64,000 nt of DNA from WS-2 sp036507005 (GTDB lineage: Bacteria > Eisenbacteria > RBG-16-71-46). The position numbers and the translations under genes are program-made. Positions 1-7,575 of the stretch are shown in pieces (positions within the stretch are counted from its first letter, which is position 1; each line of letters begins with the position of its first letter). The stretch is from assembly GCA_036507005.1 (NCBI GenBank), contig DASXQT010000075.1, positions 41,460 to 105,459 of the forward strand. Reading direction: 5' to 3'. The notes beneath the pieces are model-generated. The model was not told the DNA's origin. It saw only the letters and a list, made by a program, of their open reading frames with translations, and searched no databases.

Positions 1-2
1 TG

Positions 3-1157
3 GCGGTGCCGGCGCTCGCGGCGGGCCTGCGGGCCGCGGCGGCGGGCGGCGACGAGACCCGCATCGAGGCGCGGCGCTGGATCGAGAGCCACCTCGGCAC
101 CGGCGACCTCGTGGTGCAGGAGACCTACGGCGCGCCGCTGCTGCGGCACATGGAGTGGCTCACCGTGCGCAGCGGGCCGATGTACCGCGCGGCGAGCGCG
201 GAGTGGCGGCGGCGCTACGACGCGCGGCGCTGGCGCGCGAGCGTGACGCTCCCGCTCGAGGTGGTGGGCAGCCCCACCAACCGCGTGCAGCCCCGGTCCA
301 GGCCGGCGGTCGAGATCCGGGTGGCGCCGCACGTCGCGGACCTGAACCAGGCGGCCTACGACCCGCGGCTCTTCCAGGGTGTCGACTGGTTCGTCACGAG
401 CAGCGCCGTGCGCGGCCGCTTCGCTGCCGACCCCTTGCGCTACGCCGCGGAGAATCGCTTCTACGCCCTGCTCGATTCCGCCGCCGAGGACGTCGCCCGC
501 CTCCGCCCGCGCGGCGCGGGTGGCGGTCCCGAGATCAGGTTCTATCGCCTCGGTCCGCGCGCCCAGCGCGCGCTCGCGGCCTCAGGCCCGCTCGATCCGC
601 TGTGGTGGGCGGAGACGATCCCCGCCGCCTATCGCGAGGAGGCGGAGCGGCTGCTCGAGCCGGCTGAGCCGGGGGCGGCGGGGGCGCGACTCGCTCCGGA
701 GCGAGCGGGCTCGCCTCCGGGCGCCACCGCGGTGCGCCGCGCGGACGGATCGCCCGCGGCGTGGGTGACGAGCCTGCGCCCCATCTATCGCTTCCAGTTC
801 TCGGAGTTCGCGGTTGCGATGGGCGCCGAGCTCGCCGAACGCGGCCGGTTGGCGGAGGCCCGCCGCTTCGCCGAGGCCACGCTGCTCATGACGGCGGACG
901 ACATCCAGGCCTGCGTGCTCCACGCCCTGTGCTCCGAGCGGCTGGGCGAGTGGGACGCCGCCGAGCGCGTGACCGTGCGCACGCTGGCGGTGCTCGACGC
1001 GGAGGGCGACACCTCACCGACGCTGCGCCTCCAGCTCGCGGAAATCCTCGCGCATCGCGGGGACCGCGCGGGCGCGCGCCGCGAGCTCGAGACGGTCGCG
1101 GCCGCGGGAGGCGAGATCGCCGCCGAGGCGCGGCGGAGGCTCGAGACCCTGCGCTGA
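3..1157 (+). CDS. C-terminal part of a membrane glycosyltransferase-like protein (5' truncated by window edge)
   Basis: The frame is open to the left edge, so the true start and any membrane helices lie outside the window; GTG at 6 is only the first visible start-like codon. Near the visible N-terminus, A-R-R-W-I-E-S-H-L followed by a conserved G/E-Y-G segment resembles the soluble region after the last helix of GT39/ArnT-like glycosyltransferases (pattern A..WI...L..G..V..E.Y). The last about 115 residues are Ala/Arg/Glu-rich helical pairs like degenerate TPRs. Stop is TGA at 1155-1157. The function as a lipid-linked-sugar transferase is an inference from this tail only. A plain membrane protein with a TPR tail is the alternative. 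Confidence 0.55.
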   Translation, partial: AVPALAAGLRAAAAGGDETRIEARRWIESHLGTGDLVVQETYGAPLLRHMEWLTVRSGPMYRAASAEWRRRYDARRWRASVTLPLEVVGSPTNRVQPRSRPAVEIRVAPHVADLNQAAYDPRLFQGVDWFVTSSAVRGRFAADPLRYAAENRFYALLDSAAEDVARLRPRGAGGGPEIRFYRLGPRAQRALAASGPLDPLWWAETIPAAYREEAERLLEPAEPGAAGARLAPERAGSPPGATAVRRADGSPAAWVTSLRPIYRFQFSEFAVAMGAELAERGRLAEARRFAEATLLMTADDIQACVLHALCSERLGEWDAAERVTVRTLAVLDAEGDTSPTLRLQLAEILAHRGDRAGARRELETVAAAGGEIAAEARRRLETLR

Positions 1158-1200
1158 GCGCGGCGCGCGGCCGGCGCGGGGCGGCTCCCGCCCGCCCGCG

Positions 1201-1533
1201 TCAGGAAGGGATCGCCCGGCGCGACGAGCGCGCCGGCCTGCGGGACTCCCCGAGCGTGCGCTCGATGGTATGAAGCTGCATGGCCTGCTCGGCCACGAGA
1301 GCGCGCAGTCGCGCGTTCTCCTCGCGCAGCCGCCCCATGAGCGCCCGATCGAGCGGCTTCGTCCCCGCGAGCCGGGCCTTCCAGCGGAAGTAGGTCCGGC
1401 GGCTGATCCCGTGCGCCCGCAGGAAATCAGACCGGTCCACGGCCATCTCGATCTCGCGGAGCAGGGCGACGATCTGCTCCGGGGTGCGTCGCGGCCTCTT
1501 CAAGGTCGGACCGGCTCCTCCGGCCCGGGGCAT
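1201..1533 (-). CDS. IS3-family OrfA-like transposase helix-turn-helix protein, orphan
   Basis: The 110-residue product starting at ATG 1533 contains the OrfA-type sequence R-R-T-P-E-Q-I-V-A-L-L-R-E-I-E, then H-G-I-S-R-R-T-Y-F-R-W-K, the DNA-binding helix-turn-helix of IS3/IS2 elements. It is followed by a leucine-zipper-like segment (L-R-E-E-N-A-R-L-R-A-L). In complete elements orfB (DDE integrase) follows by -1 frameshift. Here the reading ends at 1201 and the next DNA downstream on this strand is the 3' end of an unrelated gene, so orfB is missing. It is either an IS remnant or a domesticated regulator. An upstream extension to 1689 is open but looks non-coding. Confidence 0.7.
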   Translation of the reverse strand: MPRAGGAGPTLKRPRRTPEQIVALLREIEMAVDRSDFLRAHGISRRTYFRWKARLAGTKPLDRALMGRLREENARLRALVAEQAMQLHTIERTLGESRRPARSSRRAIPS

Positions 1534-1794
1534 GGGAATCTCCGCCGTCGCCTGTCCCGGTCGAGCGCCCCGGCTCCTCGTCCAGGTCGCGGCTGGCGGG
1601 GTGGTCGGCAGACGCCGCCGGGCGGGAATCGGCTCGGCACGTCGATTCCCACCCGATTCGGTCGTCTGATTCGCGCTCAATCTACACAAGTGCGGTTGAG
1701 CCGTTCTTGAGGCACCTCCGTAGCGGGTTGGGCCGCAGCGAGATCGCGGGCTTGAGCGGCGGCGCCCGCGGGGGGGACGCGGGCGCCGGGATGC
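1534..1794. other. Intergenic, no gene seen
   Basis: This spacer separates the orphan OrfA gene from the choice-of-anchor P gene, both on the minus strand. I see no inverted repeats that would mark insertion-sequence ends and no convincing promoter; a TAGATT box on the minus strand near 1680 has no good -35. Confidence 0.4.
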
Positions 1795-2469
1795 CTACCG
1801 ATAGAGCGCCTTGAGCATGCCCCAGGTCGCGCGGGCGCTCGGGGTCGAGCAGACCACGTCGCTGTGGGCGGTGGAGAGAATCACCTCCTCGCCGGTGCCC
1901 AGGATCAGGTGCAGCGCGTTGACCGTGATGTCGATCGAGTTCGGCACCGTGATCTGCTCGTTGATGATCAGGGTCGCGACGTTCGCGATCACCACGGTCT
2001 GGTTGGGCTGGCCGGTCACGGTGACGGAGCTGCCGCCAAAGGTCAGATCCGTGACCACGCTCGACCCGCTGGCCCCCGAGCAGTCGGCGTGCGAGTCGGC
2101 GCGCACCACGGAGGCCGTCACCTGGGCGGGCTGGCCCGGGAACGCCACCACGTTCTCCTGAGAAGCGGAGCTGTTGGCCACGCCGCTGCCGCCGCTGGTG
2201 CTCGCCGTGATGGTGTGCGAGCTGAGCGTGTTCTGGAGCTGGATGGTGAGCAGCGTCGCTGAGAGCGAGCCCCCCTGGGGGGGGAGGTCGCCGGTGTCGG
2301 CGAAGACCAGGATGTTGGGGCCGGGGTTGACCAGCTTGACTGTGGCGCCAGTCGCCCGGCCGCTGTAAGCGGTCGCGCCGGACGTGGACACCAGGCTGGC
2401 GAGCAGCAGCGCGGCCGCCACGCCCCCCGTGATGAGACGCTGCAGTGGAGTCGTACGAGTGTGCTTCAT
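1795..2469 (-). CDS. Secreted choice-of-anchor P family protein
   Basis: A 224-aa protein with a signal peptide (basic M-K-H-T-R, hydrophobic A-A-A-L-L-L-A-S-L, cleavage around S-G-A-T-A). The mature part shows the hallmarks of choice-of-anchor P proteins: an early S-G-R-A-T-G-A-T-V strand, a serine-rich S-H-T-I-T-A-S-T-S-G-G stretch, S-G-S-S-V-V-T-D-L-T-F-G-G, then the conserved I-I-N-E-Q and T-V-N-A-L-H-L segment and a closing S-T-A-H-S-D-V-V-C. One Cys pair is likely (DC near residue 130, VC near 207). There is no obvious C-terminal sorting helix, so it may be released. The function of the family is unknown; surface structure is likely. The promoter region carries a striking 11-bp repeat array. 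Confidence 0.8.
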   Translation of the reverse strand: MKHTRTTPLQRLITGGVAAALLLASLVSTSGATAYSGRATGATVKLVNPGPNILVFADTGDLPPQGGSLSATLLTIQLQNTLSSHTITASTSGGSGVANSSASQENVVAFPGQPAQVTASVVRADSHADCSGASGSSVVTDLTFGGSSVTVTGQPNQTVVIANVATLIINEQITVPNSIDITVNALHLILGTGEEVILSTAHSDVVCSTPSARATWGMLKALYR

Positions 2470-2530
2470 GGCCGAAACCTCCCTCGGCGCGCGGCGCCGG
2501 TGCGGGAACGGGGGATGTCTCGCTTCCTAT

Positions 2531-2536
2531 ATTGTA
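2531..2536 (-). promoter_or_regulatory. -10 element of the choice-of-anchor P gene
   Basis: On the minus strand this reads TACAAT, five of six matches to the sigma-70 -10 consensus, about 62 nt upstream of the ATG at 2469. No good -35 lies 17 bp upstream. An 11-bp repeat array begins just beyond that position, which suggests an activator-dependent promoter. Confidence 0.5.
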
Positions 2537-2560
2537 GCGCAGCGAGCGTCTCCCGGGGCG

Positions 2561-2593
2561 CTTGAGTGCCACTTGAGTGCCACTTGAGTCCGG
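2561..2593 (-). repeat. Three 11-bp direct repeats upstream of a -10 box (putative activator site)
   Basis: The plus strand reads CTTGAGTGCCA twice in tandem (2561-2571, 2572-2582), then CTTGAGTCCGG (2583-2593). Each unit contains a near-palindromic ACTTGAGT core. The spacing is exactly 11 bp, one helical turn, so all copies face the same side of the DNA. The array ends 24 bp from the TACAAT -10 box, the usual place for an activator bound just upstream of -35. Confidence 0.5.
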
Positions 2594-2858
2594 TCCGCCC
2601 GGGGCCGGCTCGCGCACGGCGATCGCGTTGCTGGATCGCGAATTGGCACAGGCAAACCGAATTGCTGGATCCGCACGGCGCCGTCGCGACATGTGCCGCG
2701 GAAGTGTCACTAGAGCGGCGCTACATCGAGGCCCGGGGGCGCCGATTCGGCGCGGGCGCCGGGCCCCTGCGGGGCACCGGCGGTCGCCCTCAACCGCCCG
2801 CGCGGGGGCGCCGATAACCCCCGCGGAGGCAGGGTTCGGCGCAATCATCGCCCACAAA

Positions 2859-2887
2859 TTGACGGTGGGCATGGCCTGTGCTAGCTT
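2859..2887 (+). promoter_or_regulatory. Sigma-70-like promoter for the phoH leader RNA
   Basis: TTGACG (2859-2864), 17-bp spacer, TAGCTT (2882-2887). It would start RNA near 2894, about 190 nt before the phoH start codon. It belongs to the TTGACC/G-N17-TAnnnT class seen at several other genes in this window. Confidence 0.5.
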
Positions 2888-2893
2888 GAGTTC

Positions 2894-3062
2894 GCCGTTG
2901 GGGATCGAGGCGGTGAGCATGCCGAGCCCGCGATCACGCAACGGGAGAGCAAGTCTCTGGACCCTATCGGGTTGAACCAAAAACCACCAGCCGTCACGCC
3001 AGTCGCTCATGCTCTTGACCTGGCCCTTCCCGGGGCCCCCACGGTCAAGAGTTTTGCGTTTT
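2894..3062 (+). ncRNA. Candidate structured leader RNA or small RNA upstream of phoH, ending in an intrinsic terminator
   Basis: A promoter at 2859-2887 and a strong terminator at 3012-3055 bracket about 160 nt without a convincing ORF. The RNA contains small hairpins (a CCC-TATC-GGG segment near 2962-2972). Its 5' part has GAGCATG (2915-2921), complementary to CATGCTC (3008-3014), which overlaps the 5' arm of the terminator and could act as an antiterminator. I could not match it to a known riboswitch, 6S, SRP or T-box motif. It may be a phoH attenuator or an independent small RNA. Confidence 0.35.
3012..3055 (+). terminator. Intrinsic terminator/attenuator 30 bp upstream of phoH
   Basis: The arms CTCTTGACC (3012-3020) and GGTCAAGAG (3043-3051) pair perfectly over 9 bp. 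Inside them GGCCC (3022-3026) pairs with GGGCC (3033-3037) around a TTCCCG loop. TTTT follows at 3052-3055 and again at 3059-3062. The phoH ribosome site lies immediately downstream, so termination here would block phoH. Confidence 0.6.
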
Positions 3063-3084
3063 ACCCGGCCGCGAGGTTGCTCCC

Positions 3085-4176
3085 TTGATCGTTCGAAAGT
3101 TCCCGGTCGAACACGTCGAGCCGGTGTCGCTGCTCGGCCAGAACGACGCCAACCTCCGGCAGATCGAGCGCGCGCTCCCGGTGCGCATCACGCTCCGCGA
3201 CGGGACCATCACCGTGGCGGGCGAGGACGAGGCGGTGAACTCCGCCGCGCGCGCCCTGCGCGAGCTGCTCGACCTGGCCGAGCGCGGCAAGGTGATCGAG
3301 GAGGCGGACGTCATGACCGCGCTCGGCCAGTCGCGCCGCAACGGCAACGCCCCGCGACTCGCGGACGCCTACGAGGGCGCGCCCGGCTACAGCTTCGACC
3401 GCAAGGGCGTGCGCGCCCGCACCCCGACCCAGGCCGAGTACCTGAAGGCCCTCGAGGAGCACGACGTGGTGTTCGCGATCGGCCCGGCCGGCACCGGCAA
3501 GACGTATCTCGCGGTGGCGGCCGCGGTGAACGCGCTGCGCACCCGCAAGGTGGACCGCATCGTGCTCGTGCGCCCCGCCGTCGAGGCGGGCGAGAGCCTG
3601 GGCTTCCTGCCCGGCGACATGCAGGAGAAGGTGGATCCCTACCTGCGCCCGATGTACGACGCGCTCTCCGACCTGATGTCGTTCGACAAGATGCGCCGCT
3701 ACATCGAGCTGGGCGTGATCGAGATCGCGCCGCTCGCCTTCATGCGCGGGCGCACGCTCCACAACTCGTACGTGATCCTCGACGAGGCCCAGAACACCAC
3801 GGTGCGCCAGATGAAGATGTTCCTCACCCGCATGGGCGTGAACTCGCGCGCCGTGATCACCGGCGACGTCACGCAGATCGACCTGCGCGATCCCGACAGC
3901 TCGGGGCTGGTGAAGATCCAGACCATCCTCTCGGGTGTGCCGGGCGTGCAGTTCGTCTACTTCCACCCCGAGGACGTGGTGCGCCACCGCCTGGTGCGCG
4001 AGATCATCCGCGCCTTCGAGGCCTTCCACGCCCGCCAGAACGGCAAGGTCGAGGACGGCGTGGGCACCGCGCTCGATCCCCGCGAGGCGGAGGACGCCGC
4101 CGAGCCGACGCGCGCCGAACCGCAGCCTCCCGGGGCCGCGGAAGGCGGCGAGACCGGGCGCGGACCCTCGATCTGA
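3085..4176 (+). CDS. phoH: PhoH family ATPase
   Basis: A 363-aa cytoplasmic P-loop ATPase of the PhoH/PhoL group, probably an RNA-associated ATPase or helicase. The N-terminal about 90 residues form a KH-like segment (A-L-P-V-R-I-T-L-R-D-G-T-I-T-V-A-G). The ATPase core has Walker A G-P-A-G-T-G-K-T at residues 133-140, R-P-A-V-E-A-G-E-S-L-G-F-L-P-G and Walker B V-I-L-D-E-A-Q near 231-236, then T-G-D-V-T-Q-I-D-L. The start is a TTG with GAGG 8 bp upstream. The ~35-residue C-terminal tail is acidic and low-complexity. The order phoH, 7TM-HD gene, ybeY is conserved in many bacteria and ties the gene to RNA and ribosome maintenance. The leader carries a terminator. Confidence 0.93.
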   Translation: MIVRKFPVEHVEPVSLLGQNDANLRQIERALPVRITLRDGTITVAGEDEAVNSAARALRELLDLAERGKVIEEADVMTALGQSRRNGNAPRLADAYEGAPGYSFDRKGVRARTPTQAEYLKALEEHDVVFAIGPAGTGKTYLAVAAAVNALRTRKVDRIVLVRPAVEAGESLGFLPGDMQEKVDPYLRPMYDALSDLMSFDKMRRYIELGVIEIAPLAFMRGRTLHNSYVILDEAQNTTVRQMKMFLTRMGVNSRAVITGDVTQIDLRDPDSSGLVKIQTILSGVPGVQFVYFHPEDVVRHRLVREIIRAFEAFHARQNGKVEDGVGTALDPREAEDAAEPTRAEPQPPGAAEGGETGRGPSI

Positions 4177-4206
4177 TCCGGCCCGCGCCGGATCGCCCCT
4201 GACGCC

Positions 4207-6432
4207 ATGACCGAAACGGACGTCGCCCCGCTGCCCGCCCTGCCCGATCGCGCGCGATCGGTGCGTTGGGGCTACTACGCGGTTCGCGCCCTGCTCGTAA
4301 TCGTGCTGCTCGCGCTCGCGGGCGCGCTGCCGCGCGGCCCGCGCACCCCCGAGCGCTACCGCTACCGCGAGGGGGAGATCGCGCGCGAGCGCGTGGTCGC
4401 GCCCTACGACTTCCGGGTCGAGAAGGACGAGCCCACGCTGCGCCGCGAGCAGCAGCAGGCGGCGGCCGCCGTGCCTCCGGTGTTCATGGTGGACGCGCGC
4501 GCCTCTTCCGAGATGCTGAGCCGCTTCGCCGCGTTCCAGCAGCAGGCGCTCGCCGCGGTGCTCGACTCCGCGCTTCCGCCCGCCGGGCGCGCGGCGCGGC
4601 TCGGGGCGCTGGGCGTCCCGCTCACCGAGGAGAGCGCGGCGGCGCTCGCGGCCCCCGGCCGCGCGCGGCGCACCCTCGAGCTGCTCGGCGAGTGGCTGCG
4701 GGCGGTGTACGAGTCCGGCATCGTGGTCGAGAAGCGCGGCGACCAGCTTCTCGGCTACGACACCGTGAACGTGCGCGAGGGCGAGCGTGAGACACCGCGC
4801 ACGGCGAGCGGGCTCTACGACCGGCGCGAGGCGCTGGCCTTCATCGAGCGCCGCGCGCACAGCGCGTTCTCCGGCGACGCGCAGGGCCAGAAGCTGGTGG
4901 GCGAGATGGCCGCGCCCTTCGTCCAGCCCAGCGTGCTCTACGACCGCGCCGAGACCGAATGGCGGCGGGTGCAGGCCCAGTCCCAGGTGCCGGCCACCAT
5001 CGGGTTCGTGCAGAAGGACGAGCTGCTGGTGGACGCGAACCAGCGGGTCACGCACGATGCGCTGCTCAGGCTGCGCTCGCTGCGCAACCTCGAGGAGGCC
5101 CGCCGCGGGCGCAGCGATCACCTCTACCCGCCGCTCGCGCGCATGCTGCTCATCCTGCTCTTCATCGCCGTGTTCTCGAGCTACCTGCGCATGGAGCTGC
5201 CGGGCGTCTACCGCGACAACGCCATGCTCGCCATGTTCACCCTGCTCACCGCGGTGGTGATGGTGGTGAGCGAGGCTCTGGTGGGCGTGCTCGGGGTCTC
5301 CGAGTTCACGGTGCCGCTGGCGCTCGCGCCCCTGGTGGTGGCCTCGCTGCTCGAGAAGCGGCCGGCGCTGGTGTTCACGCTGGTGCTCGCGGTCGCGGTC
5401 TCCGCCGTGGGCGAGATGCACGCGCCGTTCGCTCCGGTCGCGGCGCTGAGCGGCGTGACCGCCGTGTACTCGGTGTCGCGCCTGCGCCACCGCTGGCACT
5501 TCGCGCGCGCCACGCTCACCATCGCCGGCGCCACGCTCGCTGCCATCCTGGCCTGGGACCTGGCGCGGGCGGTGCCGCTCTCCACCCTGGCGCGCGACGC
5601 GCTGTGGGGCGGGCTCAACAGCTTCCTCTCGGTGTCGATCGCGTTCCTGCTGCTGCCGCCGGTCGAGCACCTCTTCGGCCTCACCTCCGACATCACGCTG
5701 CTCGAGCTGTCCGACCTCAACCGCCCGCTCCTCAAGCGCCTGCAGCTCGAGGTGCCCGGCACCTACCACCACAGCATGGTGGTGGGGAGCCTGGCCGAGG
5801 CCGCGGCCGAGGCGCTGGGCGCCAACTCGCTGCTGGCGCGGGTGTCGGCCTACTACCACGACATCGGCAAGCTCTCGAAGCCCGAGTACTTCGCCGAGAA
5901 CGAGCCGGTCTCCTCGCGCAGCCGCCACGAGAAGCTCGCGCCCAGCATGAGCGCGCTGGTGGTGCGCTCGCACATCAGCGAGGGCCTGGAGCTGGCGCGC
6001 AAGGAGCGCCTGCCCCGCGCGGTGCAGAACGCGATCCCCGAGCACCACGGCACCATGGTGATGGCGTTCTTCTACGTGAAGGCGCAGGAGCTTGACGCCG
6101 CCGTGCGCCGCGAGGACTACTGCTACCCCGGCCCCAAGCCGCGCTCGCGCGAGACCGCGATCCTGATGCTCGCCGACGGCGTCGAGGGCGCCTCGCGCGC
6201 GCTCGCCGAGCCCACGCCGAGCCGCATCCGCGGCCTCGTCACGCGCATCATCGAGGAGCGCGTGCAGGAGGGCCAGCTCGACGACTGCGGGCTCACGCTC
6301 CAGGAGCTGGCCAAGATCCGCGAGGCCTTCATCCCGGTGCTGACCGCGATCTTCCACGTGCGCGCGCCCTACCCCGAAGATCCGCGCAAGCGCGCGCGCG
6401 CCGACGCCGAGGCGCGCCGCGAGCCCTCGTAG
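4207..6432 (+). CDS. 7TM receptor with intracellular HD phosphohydrolase domain (PgpH/YqfF-like)
   Basis: A 741-aa inner-membrane protein. One helix lies near residues 27-43. An extracytoplasmic 7TMR-HDED region of about 260 residues follows, then seven helices between about 315 and 500. The cytoplasmic HD domain has H-H near 521 in Y-H-H-S-M-V-V-G, the metal-binding H-D pair at 551-552 in Y-Y-H-D-I-G-K-L, and I-P-E-H-H-G-T further on. In Listeria and Bacillus relatives (PgpH/YqfF) this domain degrades c-di-AMP; that activity is inferred here. It starts at ATG 4207, 30 bp after phoH, and probably shares its transcript. The Arg/Ala/Glu tail after the HD domain is unremarkable. Confidence 0.9.
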   Translation: MTETDVAPLPALPDRARSVRWGYYAVRALLVIVLLALAGALPRGPRTPERYRYREGEIARERVVAPYDFRVEKDEPTLRREQQQAAAAVPPVFMVDARASSEMLSRFAAFQQQALAAVLDSALPPAGRAARLGALGVPLTEESAAALAAPGRARRTLELLGEWLRAVYESGIVVEKRGDQLLGYDTVNVREGERETPRTASGLYDRREALAFIERRAHSAFSGDAQGQKLVGEMAAPFVQPSVLYDRAETEWRRVQAQSQVPATIGFVQKDELLVDANQRVTHDALLRLRSLRNLEEARRGRSDHLYPPLARMLLILLFIAVFSSYLRMELPGVYRDNAMLAMFTLLTAVVMVVSEALVGVLGVSEFTVPLALAPLVVASLLEKRPALVFTLVLAVAVSAVGEMHAPFAPVAALSGVTAVYSVSRLRHRWHFARATLTIAGATLAAILAWDLARAVPLSTLARDALWGGLNSFLSVSIAFLLLPPVEHLFGLTSDITLLELSDLNRPLLKRLQLEVPGTYHHSMVVGSLAEAAAEALGANSLLARVSAYYHDIGKLSKPEYFAENEPVSSRSRHEKLAPSMSALVVRSHISEGLELARKERLPRAVQNAIPEHHGTMVMAFFYVKAQELDAAVRREDYCYPGPKPRSRETAILMLADGVEGASRALAEPTPSRIRGLVTRIIEERVQEGQLDDCGLTLQELAKIREAFIPVLTAIFHVRAPYPEDPRKRARADAEARREPS

Positions 6433-6523
6433 TCGGGCCCGGCCGCCGGGTGCGCCGCGCGCGCGCAGCACGATCACGCTGAAGGCGCCGCGCGGGCTCG
6501 CGGGGCTCGCCCCGCCGCTGCGG

Positions 6524-6976
6524 ATGCTGGTGCGCGCCGCGCTCGCCGCGGAGGGCCGGCGGGCGGGCGAGATCGGCGTGGTGCTCGCCGCCGACGCCGA
6601 GCTGCGCGCCCTCAATCGCCGCTGGCGCGGCATCGACCGCGCGACCGACGTGCTGAGCTTCGAGTACGGCGAGCGCGACGGGCGCCGCGTCTCCGGCGAT
6701 CTCGTGATCTCGATGGATCGCGTGGGCGAGCAGGCGCGGCGCTTTCGGGTGACCGAGGGGCGGGAGCTGGCGCGGCTCGCCGTCCACGGCGCGCTCCATC
6801 TCGCGGGGCTCGATCACGCAAGGCCCGGCGAGCGGCGCCACATGCGGCTGCGCGAGGACCGGGCGCTGCGCGCCGCGGCCGCCGCGGTGCGGGCGCTCGA
6901 GCGCGCGCTCGCGCGCGGGCGCGGACGACAACAGGGCGTGGTCTCGGCGTCACTTTCGCGCGCAACCCAAACCTGA
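6524..6976 (+). CDS. ybeY: Endoribonuclease YbeY (rRNA maturation factor)
   Basis: A zinc-dependent endoribonuclease that acts in 16S rRNA 3' processing and ribosome quality control. The diagnostic H-G-x-L-H-L-x-G-x-D-H motif is intact at residues 88-98 (H88, H92, H98 as zinc ligands), and D-R-A-T-D-V-L-S-F precedes it. Similarity seems to continue upstream of ATG 6524 (I-T-L-K-A-P-R-G-L-A-G-L from about 6473), but that stretch has no ATG or GTG, so the real start may be an unusual codon or the product may simply be shorter. The tail beyond about residue 125 is Arg-rich and variable. It is the third gene of the phoH cluster. Confidence 0.88.
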   Translation: MLVRAALAAEGRRAGEIGVVLAADAELRALNRRWRGIDRATDVLSFEYGERDGRRVSGDLVISMDRVGEQARRFRVTEGRELARLAVHGALHLAGLDHARPGERRHMRLREDRALRAAAAAVRALERALARGRGRQQGVVSASLSRATQT

Positions 6977-6982
6977 TAGAAC
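6977..6982 (+). promoter_or_regulatory. -10 box 7 nt before the ORF6N gene start (possible leaderless mRNA)
   Basis: TAGAAC at 6977-6982 with TTTCGC 17 bp upstream (6954-6959). The start codon at 6990 would coincide with the expected +1, and no Shine-Dalgarno sequence is present. Confidence 0.3.
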
Positions 6983-6989
6983 CCGCATC

Positions 6990-7511
6990 ATGCTACGCGG
7001 CGCCGCCATCATTCCTGCCGAACGCATCCAGTCCATGATTCTCCTCATTCGAGGAGAGAAGGTGATGCTCGACCAGGACCTTGCCAATCTCTACGGAACG
7101 ACTACCAAGAGGCTCAACGAGGCCGTGAAGCGTAACCGAAGGCGCTTCCCGCCCGATTTCATGTTCGAGCTTACGCATCAAGAGGTTGCGGGTTTGAGGT
7201 CGCAGATTGCGACCTCAAAGCTCTCAGCCCGCGGGGGCCGCCGCTACCTGCCGCACGTGTTCACCGAGCAGGGAGTCGCGATGCTCTCCTCGGTTCTCAA
7301 TAGCGAACGCGCCGTCCAGGTCAACATCCTCATCATGCGTGCTTTCGTGAAGCTCAGGCGACTTCTGGCCACGCACGCGGAGCTGGCCCGGAAGCTCGAC
7401 GCGCTCGAGCGAGAATACGACGCGCAGTTCAAGATCGTTTTCGATGCCATCCGAGAACTCATGGAGCCGCCCGAGCCCAAGAAGCGCCGGCTCGGATTCC
7501 GCAGCGACTGA
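6990..7511 (+). CDS. ORF6N domain-containing protein
   Basis: A 173-aa protein whose first about 95 residues match the ORF6N (KilA-N-related) DNA-binding domain: I-L-L-I-R-G-E-K-V-M-L-D-Q-D-L-A-N-L-Y-G, then F-P-P-D-F-M-F-E-L-T and a late F-T-E-Q-G-V-A-M-L-S-S-V-L. The C-terminal half is helical with a coiled-coil-like stretch (L-A-R-K-L-D-A-L-E-R-E-Y). Such proteins are common in phages and as single acquired genes. Its base composition is visibly lower in GC than the neighbours, and it sits alone between ybeY and a TonB-domain gene, which suggests horizontal acquisition. The cellular role is unknown, probably DNA binding. Confidence 0.85.
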   Translation: MLRGAAIIPAERIQSMILLIRGEKVMLDQDLANLYGTTTKRLNEAVKRNRRRFPPDFMFELTHQEVAGLRSQIATSKLSARGGRRYLPHVFTEQGVAMLSSVLNSERAVQVNILIMRAFVKLRRLLATHAELARKLDALEREYDAQFKIVFDAIRELMEPPEPKKRRLGFRSD

Positions 7512-7575
7512 GCGCGTGGCCTGCGTCGAGCGACGACCGAGATCGAGATCGCTTCCGAGCGGGCGGGAGAAGACC

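Noticed and set aside
3061..6633. A 1190-codon open frame on the minus strand opposite phoH and the 7TM-HD gene
   Set aside because: It is a shadow of GC-rich codon structure: low complexity, rich in Arg/His/Ala, with no domain, and the plus-strand genes are unequivocal. The same holds for the 1822-codon frame at 21728-27196.
6524..7511. Prophage remnant around the ORF6N gene
   Set aside because: No integrase, capsid, tail or lysis genes nearby; only a single gene of phage style.
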